DNA of 64,000 nucleotides, taken from assembly GCA_024641305.1 (NCBI GenBank), contig JAHEDI010000015.1, forward strand, positions 1 through 64,000, written 5' to 3'. The notes beneath the pieces were generated by a model. That model was not told the DNA's origin. It made no database searches and saw nothing but the letters and a program-made list of their open reading frames with translations. Of this stretch, positions 35,030-43,773 are shown one piece after another; the stretch's first letter is position 1, and each line of letters starts with the position of its first letter. The translations under genes were made by a program, and so were the position numbers. The stretch is from a bacterium (GTDB lineage Bacteria; Actinomycetota; Acidimicrobiia; Spongiisociales; JAENVV01).

Positions 35030-37512
35030 CCCGGGGGGACGAGTTCTTCCAGCAGTTGGGCTTCGAAGCCGACCCATTCCAGCGCGAGGCGATCGGGGCG
35101 ATTGAGACTGGAGAGTCGGTCGTCGTGACCGCACCAACCGGTGCCGGCAAGACCTTGGTCGCCGACGGTGCGATCTTTCTGGCACTCAAGCGCGGCAAGC
35201 GTTCGTTCTACACGACTCCCATCAAGGCGCTGTCCAATCAGAAGTTCGCCGATCTTTCGCAGGAACACGGAGAGCACCGAGTCGGCCTTCTGACCGGTGA
35301 CAACTCAATCAACGGTGATGCCGATATCGTCGTCATGACCACAGAGGTGTTTCGAAACATGATCTATGGGGGCGATGATCGACTCTCAGAAGTGGGCGTC
35401 GTCATCCTCGATGAGGTTCACTATCTCGCAGATATATCGAGGGGATCGGTCTGGGAAGAAGTAATCATTCACGCTCCCGATCACATTCAGTTTGTGTGTC
35501 TGTCTGCCACTGTGGCCAATCCCGAGGAGTTCACAGACTGGATCAGCGCCCGACGAGGACCCACTCGGCTGGTGGTCGAAACCAACCGACCGGTCCCTCT
35601 GGAGCCGATGTACATGATCACCGACCTGTGGTCCAAGCCACCAGTGCAGATGTTCGATCTTTTCGTGAAGGACCGACCGAATCCACGGATCCAACATTTG
35701 CTGGCAGCCAGAACTGGAAAGAGACGCCGCTTCGCAACTCCGCGTCGGGTCGAGGTGGTTGAAGAACTTGCTCGTCGTTCGATGCTTCCGACGATCATGT
35801 TCATTTTTTCGCGAGCCGGGTGCGAGGCAGCAGCTCACATGATTGCCGGCTCGGCCTTGGACCTGACAACGTCGGATGAGCGGCTGAGAATTCGTCAGAT
35901 TGCCCTGGAGGCAACCGAACATCTCGAACCTGAGGATTTGGACACGCTTGGGTTCGGTCGGTGGTTGGCCGACCTTGAACGGGGTGTGGGTGCTCACCAT
36001 GCCGGCCTGGTTCCTGCCTTCAAGGAGGTGGTTGAACGGCTGTTCGAGGGTGGCCTACTCAAGGTGGTGTGTGCCACGGAAACGCTCGCGTTGGGCATCA
36101 ACATGCCGGCTCGAAGCGTGGTTATCGAATCCATCACCAAGTACAACGGAGAGTCTCATGAAATGCTCACTGCTTCCGACTACACCCAACTCACCGGGCG
36201 AGCGGGCCGCCGGGGAATAGACGAGGTTGGCTTCGGTATCTCGCTGTATTCGCGGTTCGTGCGCTTCGAACGAATGGCCGAGATCGTCGGTCGGGGTGCC
36301 ACCCGGCTTGTCTCGAGCTTTCGACCGACGTACAACATGGCGGTCAATCTTGTGGCCAATTACGACCAATCCAACGCCGAACTCCTGCTGGAGGCTTCCT
36401 TCGCCCAGTTCCAACTCCACGGGCAGGTGGCGCAAGACGAAGAACGACTCATTGCCTTGCGGCGCGATGTAGAGCAGGCCCGATTTCTGGCTGCTTGCGA
36501 CAAGGGTGATGTGTGGAGCTACCTTGAAGCGCTGGACTCTCATGTTCCAGCCATGACGGAGGCTATGCGGGCCGGGGATGTGTTCGAGGTGCGGCGGGGC
36601 GGCCGCCAGGGTCGCTACCTGGTGTTGTCGGCGGGTGATGGCAAGGGGGAGTCGGTCGTGGCATTGTCGTCAGGTGGCAAGGTCCGAAATATGACTGGCT
36701 CCGAATTGGCTGGGGCGATCTTGCTTGGCCAATTGGATTTCACCGGACCATTCCGACCATCGGATCGAAAGTTCCAGCAACGGGCCACCCAGCGACTCCG
36801 TTCGTTTCAGTCCTCAGCCGGGCGAACCCTGGCTGCGGACGTCGATCACCCGGTGGCGGCGTGTGGAGACGCCGATGATCACGTCAGCGAGGGGCGGAGA
36901 GCTCTCAAGTTGCAGCGAAAGATCGACAAATCGGGCGGGGCGAATCGCGGTTCATTGGTCCACGAGTTCCGGTCAATTCTCTCCGTGCTTGGCGAGTTGG
37001 GATATGTGAGTGAATGGAGCCTGACCGCTGACGGGGAGCGTCTGAGAACCATTTACGGATCACGGGACCTGCTCGTGGCAGAGTCGATACGAACCGGGCT
37101 TCTGGATGATTTGAGCTCCGCTGATCTGGCGGCGGCCGCCTCGGCCTTCATGTACGAACCGCGTGCCACCGACGAGGCTGTTCCAGTTCCTCTGGCACTA
37201 GACGAGTTCGCAGCCAACGTGTCCCGACTCGCCGAACACCTGACGTTTATCGAGGAGACATTCGGCGTCAGGTTGAGTCCGCCTCCAGAATTCGGATTCA
37301 TGGAAGCTGCCTACCACTGGGCACAAGGTTTGGAACTTGACGAGATCCTTGACGGGCTGACAATGGCGCCGGGAGACTTCGTCCGGCAGGTTCGTCAACT
37401 GATCGATCAGCTTCGCCAGATACGAGATGGCGCCCCGCACCTGGCCCGAGTGGTGAATGAGGCGCTATCCAAACTCGACCGGGGAGTCGTAGCTGCTCAG
37501 GGAGTGTCGTGA
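35026..37512 (+). CDS. helY: Ski2-like DEAD/DEAH-box helicase HelY
   Basis: An 828-residue helicase. Domain 1 has the Q-motif region PFQREAIGAIETGESV, Walker A APTGAGKT, motif II LDEVHYL and motif III LSATVANP. Domain 2 has motif IV-VI strings ETLALGINMPAR and QLTGRAGRRG. A winged helix, an inserted beta barrel around residues 520-565 and a C-terminal helical DSHCT-like domain follow. This is the Ski2/Mtr4-like bacterial branch, presumably RNA-directed. GTG start overlaps tatC by four bases. Confidence 0.93.
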   Translation: MTRGDEFFQQLGFEADPFQREAIGAIETGESVVVTAPTGAGKTLVADGAIFLALKRGKRSFYTTPIKALSNQKFADLSQEHGEHRVGLLTGDNSINGDADIVVMTTEVFRNMIYGGDDRLSEVGVVILDEVHYLADISRGSVWEEVIIHAPDHIQFVCLSATVANPEEFTDWISARRGPTRLVVETNRPVPLEPMYMITDLWSKPPVQMFDLFVKDRPNPRIQHLLAARTGKRRRFATPRRVEVVEELARRSMLPTIMFIFSRAGCEAAAHMIAGSALDLTTSDERLRIRQIALEATEHLEPEDLDTLGFGRWLADLERGVGAHHAGLVPAFKEVVERLFEGGLLKVVCATETLALGINMPARSVVIESITKYNGESHEMLTASDYTQLTGRAGRRGIDEVGFGISLYSRFVRFERMAEIVGRGATRLVSSFRPTYNMAVNLVANYDQSNAELLLEASFAQFQLHGQVAQDEERLIALRRDVEQARFLAACDKGDVWSYLEALDSHVPAMTEAMRAGDVFEVRRGGRQGRYLVLSAGDGKGESVVALSSGGKVRNMTGSELAGAILLGQLDFTGPFRPSDRKFQQRATQRLRSFQSSAGRTLAADVDHPVAACGDADDHVSEGRRALKLQRKIDKSGGANRGSLVHEFRSILSVLGELGYVSEWSLTADGERLRTIYGSRDLLVAESIRTGLLDDLSSADLAAAASAFMYEPRATDEAVPVPLALDEFAANVSRLAEHLTFIEETFGVRLSPPPEFGFMEAAYHWAQGLELDEILDGLTMAPGDFVRQVRQLIDQLRQIRDGAPHLARVVNEALSKLDRGVVAAQGVS

Positions 37513-38396
37513 CCGAGCAATGGACCGTTTTGGTGAATCCACGTTCGGGCCGCAAGGGCGACCTCGTCGACCGGGTTCGTCTCGCCATTACCGGCCTTAA
37601 TCTCGATGCGACCGTCGAAGTACCGATCGGCGAAGCGGAAATGCGAGCGTCGGTGCGGGCCTCGGTTGCGTCCGGCCGCCGTCATATTGCCGTTGTCGGC
37701 GGTGATGGAACCATAAGCCTGGTGGTCGACGAGTTGATGAAACTTGATCTGCCAGCGGCGCCGGTCCTTGCCGTTTTGCCTGCCGGCACGGGGTCTGACT
37801 TTGCCCGACCGTTCGCCATTGCCCAGAGTATCGAGGGAGCGATCCACCACCTGGCCGGCCAAAACGACTACCCGATCGACGTCGGGTTCGTGAAGGGGGA
37901 GTGGGGCACAAGGGCTTACGTCAACGTTGCCCAGGCCGGGTTGCTGGCGGCGAGTGTCGAGGCGGCCGCCAAACTGCCCAGATCGATGGGACGGCTCAAG
38001 TATCAGGTGGCCTTTTGGGCGACCCTGCCGAGGTTCACGTCGACTGATATCGAACTCGTCACCGATCGCCGGACGTATGAGGGTGAAGCGCTGCTGGCTC
38101 TATTCGCCAACGGTCAGTTCTTTGGTGGCGGGTTCAACGTGGCACCAAAAGCCGCCCTGATGGACGGGATCCTCGACGCCCAGGTTATTCACGCCAAGCG
38201 GTGGGAGGCGCTTCAGCTGTTCCCGATGGTCAAGCGTGGCCTGCACCTGGGCCACCCGAAGGTCACCCGGATTCGGACCAGGACGTTCTCGTTGAAGACG
38301 GCCGTTCCCTGGCCATTCGAGGTCGATGGTGACGTGATAGGTCCGACGCCGGTTACCGGATGGGTCGAGCAGAACAGGCTCTTCTTGCGGCTCTAG
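37509..38396 (+). CDS. Diacylglycerol/lipid kinase family protein
   Basis: A 295-residue YegS/DgkB-type lipid kinase. The nucleotide site reads VVGGDGTISLVVDEL, preceded by the N-terminal VNPRSGRKGD motif, and the AVLPAGTGSDFARPF region follows. The C-terminal beta sandwich contains LFANGQFFGGGFNVAPKA and DGILDAQVI. It phosphorylates a lipid such as diacylglycerol, recycling it toward phospholipid synthesis. GTG start overlaps helY by four bases, as a tail gene of the tat-helY operon. Confidence 0.9.
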   Translation: MTEQWTVLVNPRSGRKGDLVDRVRLAITGLNLDATVEVPIGEAEMRASVRASVASGRRHIAVVGGDGTISLVVDELMKLDLPAAPVLAVLPAGTGSDFARPFAIAQSIEGAIHHLAGQNDYPIDVGFVKGEWGTRAYVNVAQAGLLAASVEAAAKLPRSMGRLKYQVAFWATLPRFTSTDIELVTDRRTYEGEALLALFANGQFFGGGFNVAPKAALMDGILDAQVIHAKRWEALQLFPMVKRGLHLGHPKVTRIRTRTFSLKTAVPWPFEVDGDVIGPTPVTGWVEQNRLFLRL

Positions 38397-38441
38397 GGAA
38401 TAGGATCGCCCGCAGCGGAATTATTTCATTGAGCATGTGGG

Positions 38442-38447
38442 TATACT
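38442..38447 (+). promoter_or_regulatory. Candidate -10 element for the DUF4193 gene
   Basis: TATACT is the best -10 hexamer in this gap and lies 35 bases before the ATG, leaving a short leader that contains GGAG nine bases before the start. The -35 region is poor. Confidence 0.35.
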
Positions 38448-38482
38448 CCCGCCCCCGAATCAACCTCACGGAGCTTTAAAAT

Positions 38483-38986
38483 ATGTCTGACCAAACCCTC
38501 GACGACGGTCTCGATGATGACATCGAACCGGATCCTGACGATGCCGACCTCGACGACGACGACCTCGACGATGCCGATATCGACGATGACCTCGACGACG
38601 TCGAGCTCCTTGAGGTCGATGATGACGATGACGACGTTATCCCCGAAGTTGGCGATGACCTGCTCACGAAGATAGTGATCGACGATGATGACGATGACGA
38701 CGATGATGACGACGACGACGATGATGACGGTGCGGAAGAGACTGAGGCCCTTGAGGAACTCGAAGCTGAGGAGCTGGAACTTCTCGAAGAGGAGGTAGCG
38801 GCCGAACTGGCCGTCGATGAAGTCGAGGAGCTTCGCAATATTCGACGCGAGGAGTTGTCGCTCAACGTCGAGGGAGCCCAGGAAAAGCGGGCGGACGAGT
38901 TCCAGTGCTCGGTATGTTTCATGGTGAAGCGCACCTCTCAGTTGGCTTCGAAACGCAAGTTGGTGTGCAACGACTGCGCCAGCTGA
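38483..38986 (+). CDS. DUF4193 family protein with poly-aspartate tract
   Basis: A 167-residue, extremely acidic protein. Residues 5-50 are Asp-rich, a run of 16 consecutive Asp (encoded by mixed GAT/GAC codons) follows near residue 70-85, then a Glu-rich helix. The conserved DUF4193 C-terminus is QCSVCFMVKRTSQLA...LVCNDC, a four-cysteine zinc-ribbon-like end. DUF4193 proteins of actinobacteria (for example Rv2699c) are about 100 residues, so this one is expanded by the acidic region. Function unknown; RNA-polymerase or ribosome-associated roles are only guesses. Confidence 0.88.
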   Translation: MSDQTLDDGLDDDIEPDPDDADLDDDDLDDADIDDDLDDVELLEVDDDDDDVIPEVGDDLLTKIVIDDDDDDDDDDDDDDDDGAEETEALEELEAEELELLEEEVAAELAVDEVEELRNIRREELSLNVEGAQEKRADEFQCSVCFMVKRTSQLASKRKLVCNDCAS

Positions 38987-39041
38987 ATCTGATGTTGTAG
39001 TCGTTGTTCCCACCTACAACGAGGCGGAGAACCTCGAGGCG

Positions 39042-39713
39042 ATGATCGCGGCTATCCGTAGTCACGGGTTCCGGGTTCTGATCGCCGACGACAACTCCCC
39101 TGACGGAACCGGTGAGATTGCCGATCGTCTGGCTGACGTTGCTGTGCAAGTCCTTCATCGACCTGGCAAACAAGGACTCGGCAGGGCCTACGCCGACGCT
39201 TTTGACCGGTTGGCTCGCGATGAGACCGTCTCGATCATTTGTCAGATCGATGCCGACTTCTCCCACGATCCACATGACCTGCCTCGCCTGGTCGCCGCCG
39301 TCCGCAATGGAGCCGACCTGGCGATCGGATCCCGCTATGTGCCGGGAGGGGCGACCCCGGATTGGCCGATGCATCGACGGTGGCTTTCTCTCGGCGGGAA
39401 TCGCTATGCCAACGTCATGCTCGGACTCAAGGTCTACGACTGTACGGCCGGCTTCCGAGCGTGGCGGGCCCCCAAGCTTCACGGGTTAGGCGTTGGTAGT
39501 GCTGAGGCCTCCGGGTACGGGTTTCAGGTTGAGATGACTCGCCGGGCGCGACAAGCCGGACTCGGGATCGCCGAACTCCCCATCCTCTTTCGGGATCGGC
39601 GCTTCGGGACCTCAAAGATGGGCTTGCCAATCGTTGTCGAGGCAATGTGGCTGGTCACCAGGTGGGGTTTGGCAAGAAGATTGGGCGCCGGAAACCAGAC
39701 CAGGGTCGGCTAG
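39042..39713 (+). CDS. GT2 glycosyltransferase, polyprenol-phosphate mannose synthase-like (start unresolved)
   Basis: From this ATG, 223 residues of a GT-A glycosyltransferase with ADDNSPDGTGEIAD, QIDADFSHDP (DxD-type) and GSRYVPGG, the polyprenol monophosphomannose synthase pattern. But the essential first strand VVVVVPTYNEAENLEA is encoded in the same frame just upstream (38994-39041), and no ATG, GTG, TTG or CTG precedes it after the in-frame TGA at 38925. An out-of-frame ATG at 38992 would give a perfect start if one base were added after it. So the annotated start is the first legal one, not the likely biological one. The gene follows DUF4193 closely. Confidence 0.8.
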   Translation: MIAAIRSHGFRVLIADDNSPDGTGEIADRLADVAVQVLHRPGKQGLGRAYADAFDRLARDETVSIICQIDADFSHDPHDLPRLVAAVRNGADLAIGSRYVPGGATPDWPMHRRWLSLGGNRYANVMLGLKVYDCTAGFRAWRAPKLHGLGVGSAEASGYGFQVEMTRRARQAGLGIAELPILFRDRRFGTSKMGLPIVVEAMWLVTRWGLARRLGAGNQTRVG

Positions 39714-39723
39714 CCTCTCGACG

Positions 39724-40197
39724 GTGACTGTTTCGGTAACTGCCCGTTTCGCCAGGTTGGATGACGTTCCTCGACTCGGACGAATGTACGCCGAGTTGGA
39801 AGCTGAGATGGACGCTATCCACGCCATGTGGAAGCGCGCCGATGCCCTACCGAACCCGGCGGTTGACGCGTTCGCGTCCCTGATCGTGGCAGACGACTCC
39901 GTCGTGGTGGTCGGTGAAATCGACGGACTTCCATTCGGGTTTTTGATCGCAACGGTCGAGGAACTGGTGGATGGTTCCCTCATTGGCGCGATTCGGTTCA
40001 TCTTCACTGAACTTCCGGCACGTGAGGTGGGGGTGGCAGAAGCGATGCGAGATCTCGCTTTGGCAGAACTGCGATCCCGTGGTCTGACAAGGTTCGATGC
40101 CCACGTGTTACCTGGCCATCGGCTTGTAAAGAACTTCTTCGAGGCCGGGGGCTTTTCAGCCAGGTCGATAGTCATGCACCACGATGACCGGGGCTAG
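39724..40197 (+). CDS. GNAT-family N-acetyltransferase
   Basis: A 157-residue acetyltransferase-like protein. The opening ARFARLDDVPRLGRMYAEL is the typical first strand and helix. VVVGEIDGLPFGFLIATVEE forms the central strands, and VGVAEAMRDLALAELRSRGLTRFDAHVLPG covers the acetyl-CoA region, although the usual R-x-x-G-x-G/A loop is replaced by AREVGVAEA. Substrate unknown. TAGCCT (39711-39716) lies seven bases before the GTG start and there is no ribosome-binding site, so this may begin a leaderless operon running to the NagD-like gene. Confidence 0.78.
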   Translation: MTVSVTARFARLDDVPRLGRMYAELEAEMDAIHAMWKRADALPNPAVDAFASLIVADDSVVVVGEIDGLPFGFLIATVEELVDGSLIGAIRFIFTELPAREVGVAEAMRDLALAELRSRGLTRFDAHVLPGHRLVKNFFEAGGFSARSIVMHHDDRG

Positions 40198-40582
40198 GCG
40201 CCATCCGATCCCCGGGGTAGGGGTCGCCTGTGTCGACGGTAACCGAATCCTGCTCGTGCGAAGGTCCCGGGCGCCGTATCAGGGTTATTGGGCGGTTCCG
40301 GGCGGGAAAGTCCATTTCGGCGAACCAATGCGGGATGCCGCCCGGCGGGAAGTTCGCGAAGAGACCGGACTGGATGTCGAATTGGGCGCTGTCGTATGGA
40401 CCGGTGAGGCGATCAGTAGCGAAGATCATTACATCCTCATCGATTTTGTCGGCACGGTGGTCGGGGGTGAATTGCGGGCAGGGGACGACGCAGCCGACGC
40501 CCGCTGGATCCACTTTGACGAACTCGACGATTTTGCCTTGACTCCGACCATGGGTGAACTGATCGACCTGGTCCGGCCATGA
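40184..40582 (+). CDS. Nudix hydrolase (ADP-ribose pyrophosphatase-like)
   Basis: A 132-residue Nudix protein with a complete box GKVHFGEPMRDAARREVREETGLDVEL (G-x5-E-x7-REVREETG). The fold is otherwise minimal, with VGVACVDGNRILLVRR as the first strands and AVPGGKV leading into the box. Such enzymes clear oxidised or modified nucleoside diphosphate derivatives. It overlaps the GNAT gene by 14 bases and the next gene by four. Confidence 0.92.
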   Translation: MTGARRHPIPGVGVACVDGNRILLVRRSRAPYQGYWAVPGGKVHFGEPMRDAARREVREETGLDVELGAVVWTGEAISSEDHYILIDFVGTVVGGELRAGDDAADARWIHFDELDDFALTPTMGELIDLVRP

Positions 40583-40953
40583 GCCTGCCTGTACACGAGC
40601 GATCGTTCACGATCGAGCGCTTTCATACGGCCGAACTACCTGACACTCCGCAACGCACTTTTCGGATTCCCGGAGAAGGTTGGATCGAAGCCCCGACGTC
40701 GCTGTTGTCACTTGGCGCCGAGATCGGCGAGCCGACCGAATATAAGCGTCGGATTGGCAGGTTCCTGCTCTGGAGGGCGGGCCCTCCGGTCGGCGAGGCC
40801 TGGTACCTGGCCGTTAGCCGGGACGATCTGGCCGAGCAATATCGCTTCCGGCTTTCGGGTAAGACGGGGATCGGGATTGGGCCCGACGGACAAACCCACC
40901 ACAGGTTCCGTTCGTGGAAGAAGTCACTCCTGGAGGCCTCAGATCATGCGTGA
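40579..40953 (+). CDS. Hypothetical protein in Nudix/M20 operon
   Basis: A 124-residue soluble, strand-rich protein with basic C-terminus (TGIGIGPDGQTHHRFRSWKKSLLEA). It contains IPGEGWIEAPTSLLSLGAEIGEPTEYKRRIGRFLLWRAG and EAWYLAVSRDD. I recognise no family; the many Arg/Trp residues and the absence of a signal peptide point to a cytosolic protein. It overlaps both neighbours (four bases with Nudix, eight bases with the peptidase), so it is a real coupled operon member. Confidence 0.72.
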   Translation: MSLPVHERSFTIERFHTAELPDTPQRTFRIPGEGWIEAPTSLLSLGAEIGEPTEYKRRIGRFLLWRAGPPVGEAWYLAVSRDDLAEQYRFRLSGKTGIGIGPDGQTHHRFRSWKKSLLEASDHA

Positions 40954-42271
40954 TGCCGTAGAGCTCCTACAGGCATTCATCACCAATGCCTGCGTGAACG
41001 ATGGCACTCCCGATTCGGGCCAAGAAGTCCGATCTGTACAGACCCTGGTCGAATTCTTTGGAGAGACCGGGCAAGTGTTCGAACCCCACCCGGGCCGACA
41101 GAACGTCTTATACCGAATACCGGGTCAGGACCCCCGAGCGCCCCGGCTCATGTTGATGGGCCATCTCGATGTGGTACCGGTTTCAGCTGACGGGTGGACG
41201 CATAACCCTTTTGGTGGTGATATCGATGACGGATTCGTCTGGGGCAGGGGAGCGGTCGACATGCTCAACCTCACCGCCGCCATGGCCGCGGTTTTTCGCG
41301 ACCGCATGGCCGGACCACCTCCGCAAGGGGATCTTCTGTTTCTTGCCGTCGCCGACGAGGAAAATGGCGGAACGTACGGCGCCGAGTACCTTGTCGAGGA
41401 GCACTGGGAGACGGTTAGAGCCGAGTTCATGCTCACCGAGATTGCGTATCCAGCGATCGACGGTGATGGCGGTCCCATACCGACGATCAATGTGGGGGAG
41501 AAAGGGCCGTTCTGGCACCAGCTGCGAGCGTCGGGTACTCCTGGACACGGCAGTCAACCGTACGGGGCAGATAACGCGTTGATCCCGTTGGCCAGAGCGG
41601 TGGTGGCGGTGGCAGGCTCGGCGACCCCGGTCTCGATTTCCGATGATTGGCGAGACTTCGTCGCAACCCTCGGTCTGACCTCGCGCCAGAAGAAGGCTCT
41701 GGTTGATCCTGATCAGATCGACGAAGTGATCGATGAGCTCGCCGTGACCGATCCACATTTCGCAAGGTACGTGCACGCCTGCACCCATTTGACGATGACG
41801 CCCACCGTGCTCAATGCTGGAGCGAAGGCCAACGTCATCCCCGACGAGGCTGTCGCATCGGTCGATGCACGATTGTTGCCAGGGCAGGATGAGGACACGG
41901 TCCGCAGTCATCTCGCCAAGATTCTTGGGGGCGACGCCGAGGTCATCGACGTCGAACTGGTCAGAACTTCTCCGGCCAACTCATCGAGGCCGGAAGGTTG
42001 GCTTTGGGAGTCGCTACTCGACGCCTACGAGCTGAACCTTGGCGAACGCAAAGCAGCTCCGACTCTGACGCCTGCTTCGACTGATGCACGTTTCTGGAGA
42101 GAGCGAGGCGCAGCGGCGTACGGAGCGGGCCTGTTTTGTGACCGTGTGTCTTTTCCGGAATTCCTTACCATGTTTCACGGACACGACGAACGAGTTTCGG
42201 TGGATTCGATGCATCTCACGGTCAAGTTCCTCACCGACGTGTTGTCTGGATTTGAGCACCGGGCCCGATGA
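40946..42271 (+). CDS. M20-family metallopeptidase / deacylase
   Basis: A 441-residue zinc enzyme of the ArgE/DapE/carboxypeptidase family. Metal and catalytic motifs: LMGHLDVVPV (His and Asp), WGRGAVDM (Asp), AVADEENGG (Glu-Glu pair) and a C-terminal His in FHGHDERV. A dimerisation domain lies between (about residues 195-320). It hydrolyses amide bonds of acylated amino acids or dipeptides; the exact substrate is open. ATG at 40946 lies eight bases inside the previous gene, which fits tight coupling. Confidence 0.92.
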   Translation: MRDAVELLQAFITNACVNDGTPDSGQEVRSVQTLVEFFGETGQVFEPHPGRQNVLYRIPGQDPRAPRLMLMGHLDVVPVSADGWTHNPFGGDIDDGFVWGRGAVDMLNLTAAMAAVFRDRMAGPPPQGDLLFLAVADEENGGTYGAEYLVEEHWETVRAEFMLTEIAYPAIDGDGGPIPTINVGEKGPFWHQLRASGTPGHGSQPYGADNALIPLARAVVAVAGSATPVSISDDWRDFVATLGLTSRQKKALVDPDQIDEVIDELAVTDPHFARYVHACTHLTMTPTVLNAGAKANVIPDEAVASVDARLLPGQDEDTVRSHLAKILGGDAEVIDVELVRTSPANSSRPEGWLWESLLDAYELNLGERKAAPTLTPASTDARFWRERGAAAYGAGLFCDRVSFPEFLTMFHGHDERVSVDSMHLTVKFLTDVLSGFEHRAR

Positions 42272-43077
42272 GCGCCCTCGTTGTCGACCTCGATGGGGTG
42301 GTCTATCTGGGAGAAGAGCCCATTCCGGGGTCCCGACAGGCGCTCGAGAGGTGCGAACTATCTGGCCATGAGATCTCGTTTGCCACCAATTCGTCGCTTC
42401 GCACCCCGGAGGAGGCGGCCGACAAGATTCGCCGGATCACCGGGTATCAAGCACACCCTCGACAGGTGGTCACGTCGGCCATGGCCGCAGCGCGGTTGGC
42501 TGGCACGCTCGGCGTACACAATGCGTTGGTGGTTGGGGGAAGTGGCGTCCGGCATGCGATCACCACTCAGGGAATCGAGATCGTCAGCGATCCTTGGAGC
42601 GCTGATGTTGTCGTAGTTGGGCTCGATCTCGATCTGCATTACGACAAGGTGCGTGACGCCACCCTGGCTATCCGAAACGGTGCCCGGTTTATTGCGACCA
42701 ATCTGGACCCCTCCTATCCCATGCCGGACGGCCAATGGCCCGGAGCGGGTGCCATCGTCGAGCTGGTCAGAGTGGCGTCGGGAGTTGAGCCAATAGCGAC
42801 GGGCAAACCCGACGTGGCGATGATCGATCTTATCGCTGAGCGGATCGGGTCGCACGCCGATATCTGGATGATCGGCGATCGTCCGAGTACTGACGTGGCG
42901 ATGGCCAAAGCAGCCGGTTGGCGCAGCGTGCTTGTCCTCACCGGTGTGGTCGACTCTGCGGCAGACGTCCCGGCCAGGTGGACTCCCGACCTGGTCATTG
43001 ACTCGATTGCTGACCTACCGGACGAATTGGAACGCCTGATTGGCCAGCCGATCGATGAGCCCCCGCCGCATTACTAA
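42268..43077 (+). CDS. HAD-superfamily hydrolase, NagD-like
   Basis: A 269-residue haloacid dehalogenase-type phosphatase. Motif I VVDLDGVVYLGEEPIPGS supplies Asp7 and Asp9; the cap domain follows; motif III/IV is MIGDRPSTDVAMAKAAGW. It resembles NagD and mycobacterial Rv1692 (a glycerol-3-phosphate phosphatase in that organism), and like Rv1692 it sits just upstream of tlyA. The last 63 bases overlap the convergent rhomboid gene. Confidence 0.92.
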   Translation: MSALVVDLDGVVYLGEEPIPGSRQALERCELSGHEISFATNSSLRTPEEAADKIRRITGYQAHPRQVVTSAMAAARLAGTLGVHNALVVGGSGVRHAITTQGIEIVSDPWSADVVVVGLDLDLHYDKVRDATLAIRNGARFIATNLDPSYPMPDGQWPGAGAIVELVRVASGVEPIATGKPDVAMIDLIAERIGSHADIWMIGDRPSTDVAMAKAAGWRSVLVLTGVVDSAADVPARWTPDLVIDSIADLPDELERLIGQPIDEPPPHY

Positions 43078-43734
43078 CGCGACAACCATCCCGAATACGA
43101 ACCCGGCGACATGAGCTTCCCACGCAACGTCGGGAGATGATCCGGCAATCCAGAATTGGCTACCGAACCACATACTCAGGAAGACCCAGGCCGGAACCGA
43201 CAGAGGTACCAGTACCGCCCAGGTGGTAATGCGGGCCCTGGGGAACAGGATGATGTAGGCACCCATGACCGCGGCAATGGCGCCGGAAGCACCAACGACC
43301 GGGATGGTCGAGCCCGGATTTATCGCAATGTGAGCCACTCCCGCCACCACGCCTCCGGCCAGGTACAAGACGAGGTAGCGGAGACGGCCGAAGGCGTCTT
43401 CGACGTTGTTTCCGAATATCCACAGTGACCACATGTTGCCAAGGAGGTGGGCGAACCCGCCGTGGAGAAAGATCGAAGAGATCAGGCTGAGGAGAATTTC
43501 CTTGTCGTCGAAAAGGCCCGGTTCTTGAAAGGTATCGCACACTCCAGTCGTGAGTTCATGAAGCGAAACCGGACCACCACCTGAGAACTCACAAGGGATG
43601 GTGGCGTACTCGAAGAATGCCGAGTCTCCCTCTGGTAATTGGACGAAGTAGTAGATGGCGGCCGCCGCGAGAATGAGAGCCACGGTGATCGCCGGAAACC
43701 GGATTCCGGGGTTCTGGTCGCGGAGGGGGATCAA
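43015..43734 (-). CDS. Rhomboid-family intramembrane serine protease
   Basis: A 239-residue, six-helix membrane protein. The catalytic serine is Ser150 in VVGASGAIAAV (GxSG) and the histidine is His208 in AWEAHVAGFVFG; HLLGNMWSLWIFG is the conserved HN region of helix 2, and an insertion with two Cys follows helix 1. Rhomboids cut membrane proteins within the bilayer. The start codon is TTG (43732-43734) with AGGAAG upstream. It is divergent from the small tlyA-operon gene. Confidence 0.92.
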   Translation of the reverse strand: MIPLRDQNPGIRFPAITVALILAAAAIYYFVQLPEGDSAFFEYATIPCEFSGGGPVSLHELTTGVCDTFQEPGLFDDKEILLSLISSIFLHGGFAHLLGNMWSLWIFGNNVEDAFGRLRYLVLYLAGGVVAGVAHIAINPGSTIPVVGASGAIAAVMGAYIILFPRARITTWAVLVPLSVPAWVFLSMWFGSQFWIAGSSPDVAWEAHVAGFVFGMVVALVMRRGLIDRLANQAFQFVR

Positions 43735-43760
43735 TGCAACTTCCTGTCACAGTTGTCAGC

Positions 43761-43766
43761 GATAAT
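43761..43766 (+). promoter_or_regulatory. Leaderless -10 element of the tlyA operon
   Basis: GATAAT lies seven bases before the ATG at 43774; no Shine-Dalgarno sequence is present in front of that ATG. TTGTCA occurs just upstream but too close to be a -35. Confidence 0.35.
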
Positions 43767-43773
43767 GGCATCC

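Noticed and set aside
38640-38750. GAC/GAT repeat as a microsatellite or CRISPR-like repeat
   Set aside because: The repeat is in frame in a coding gene, uses mixed codons and has no spacers.
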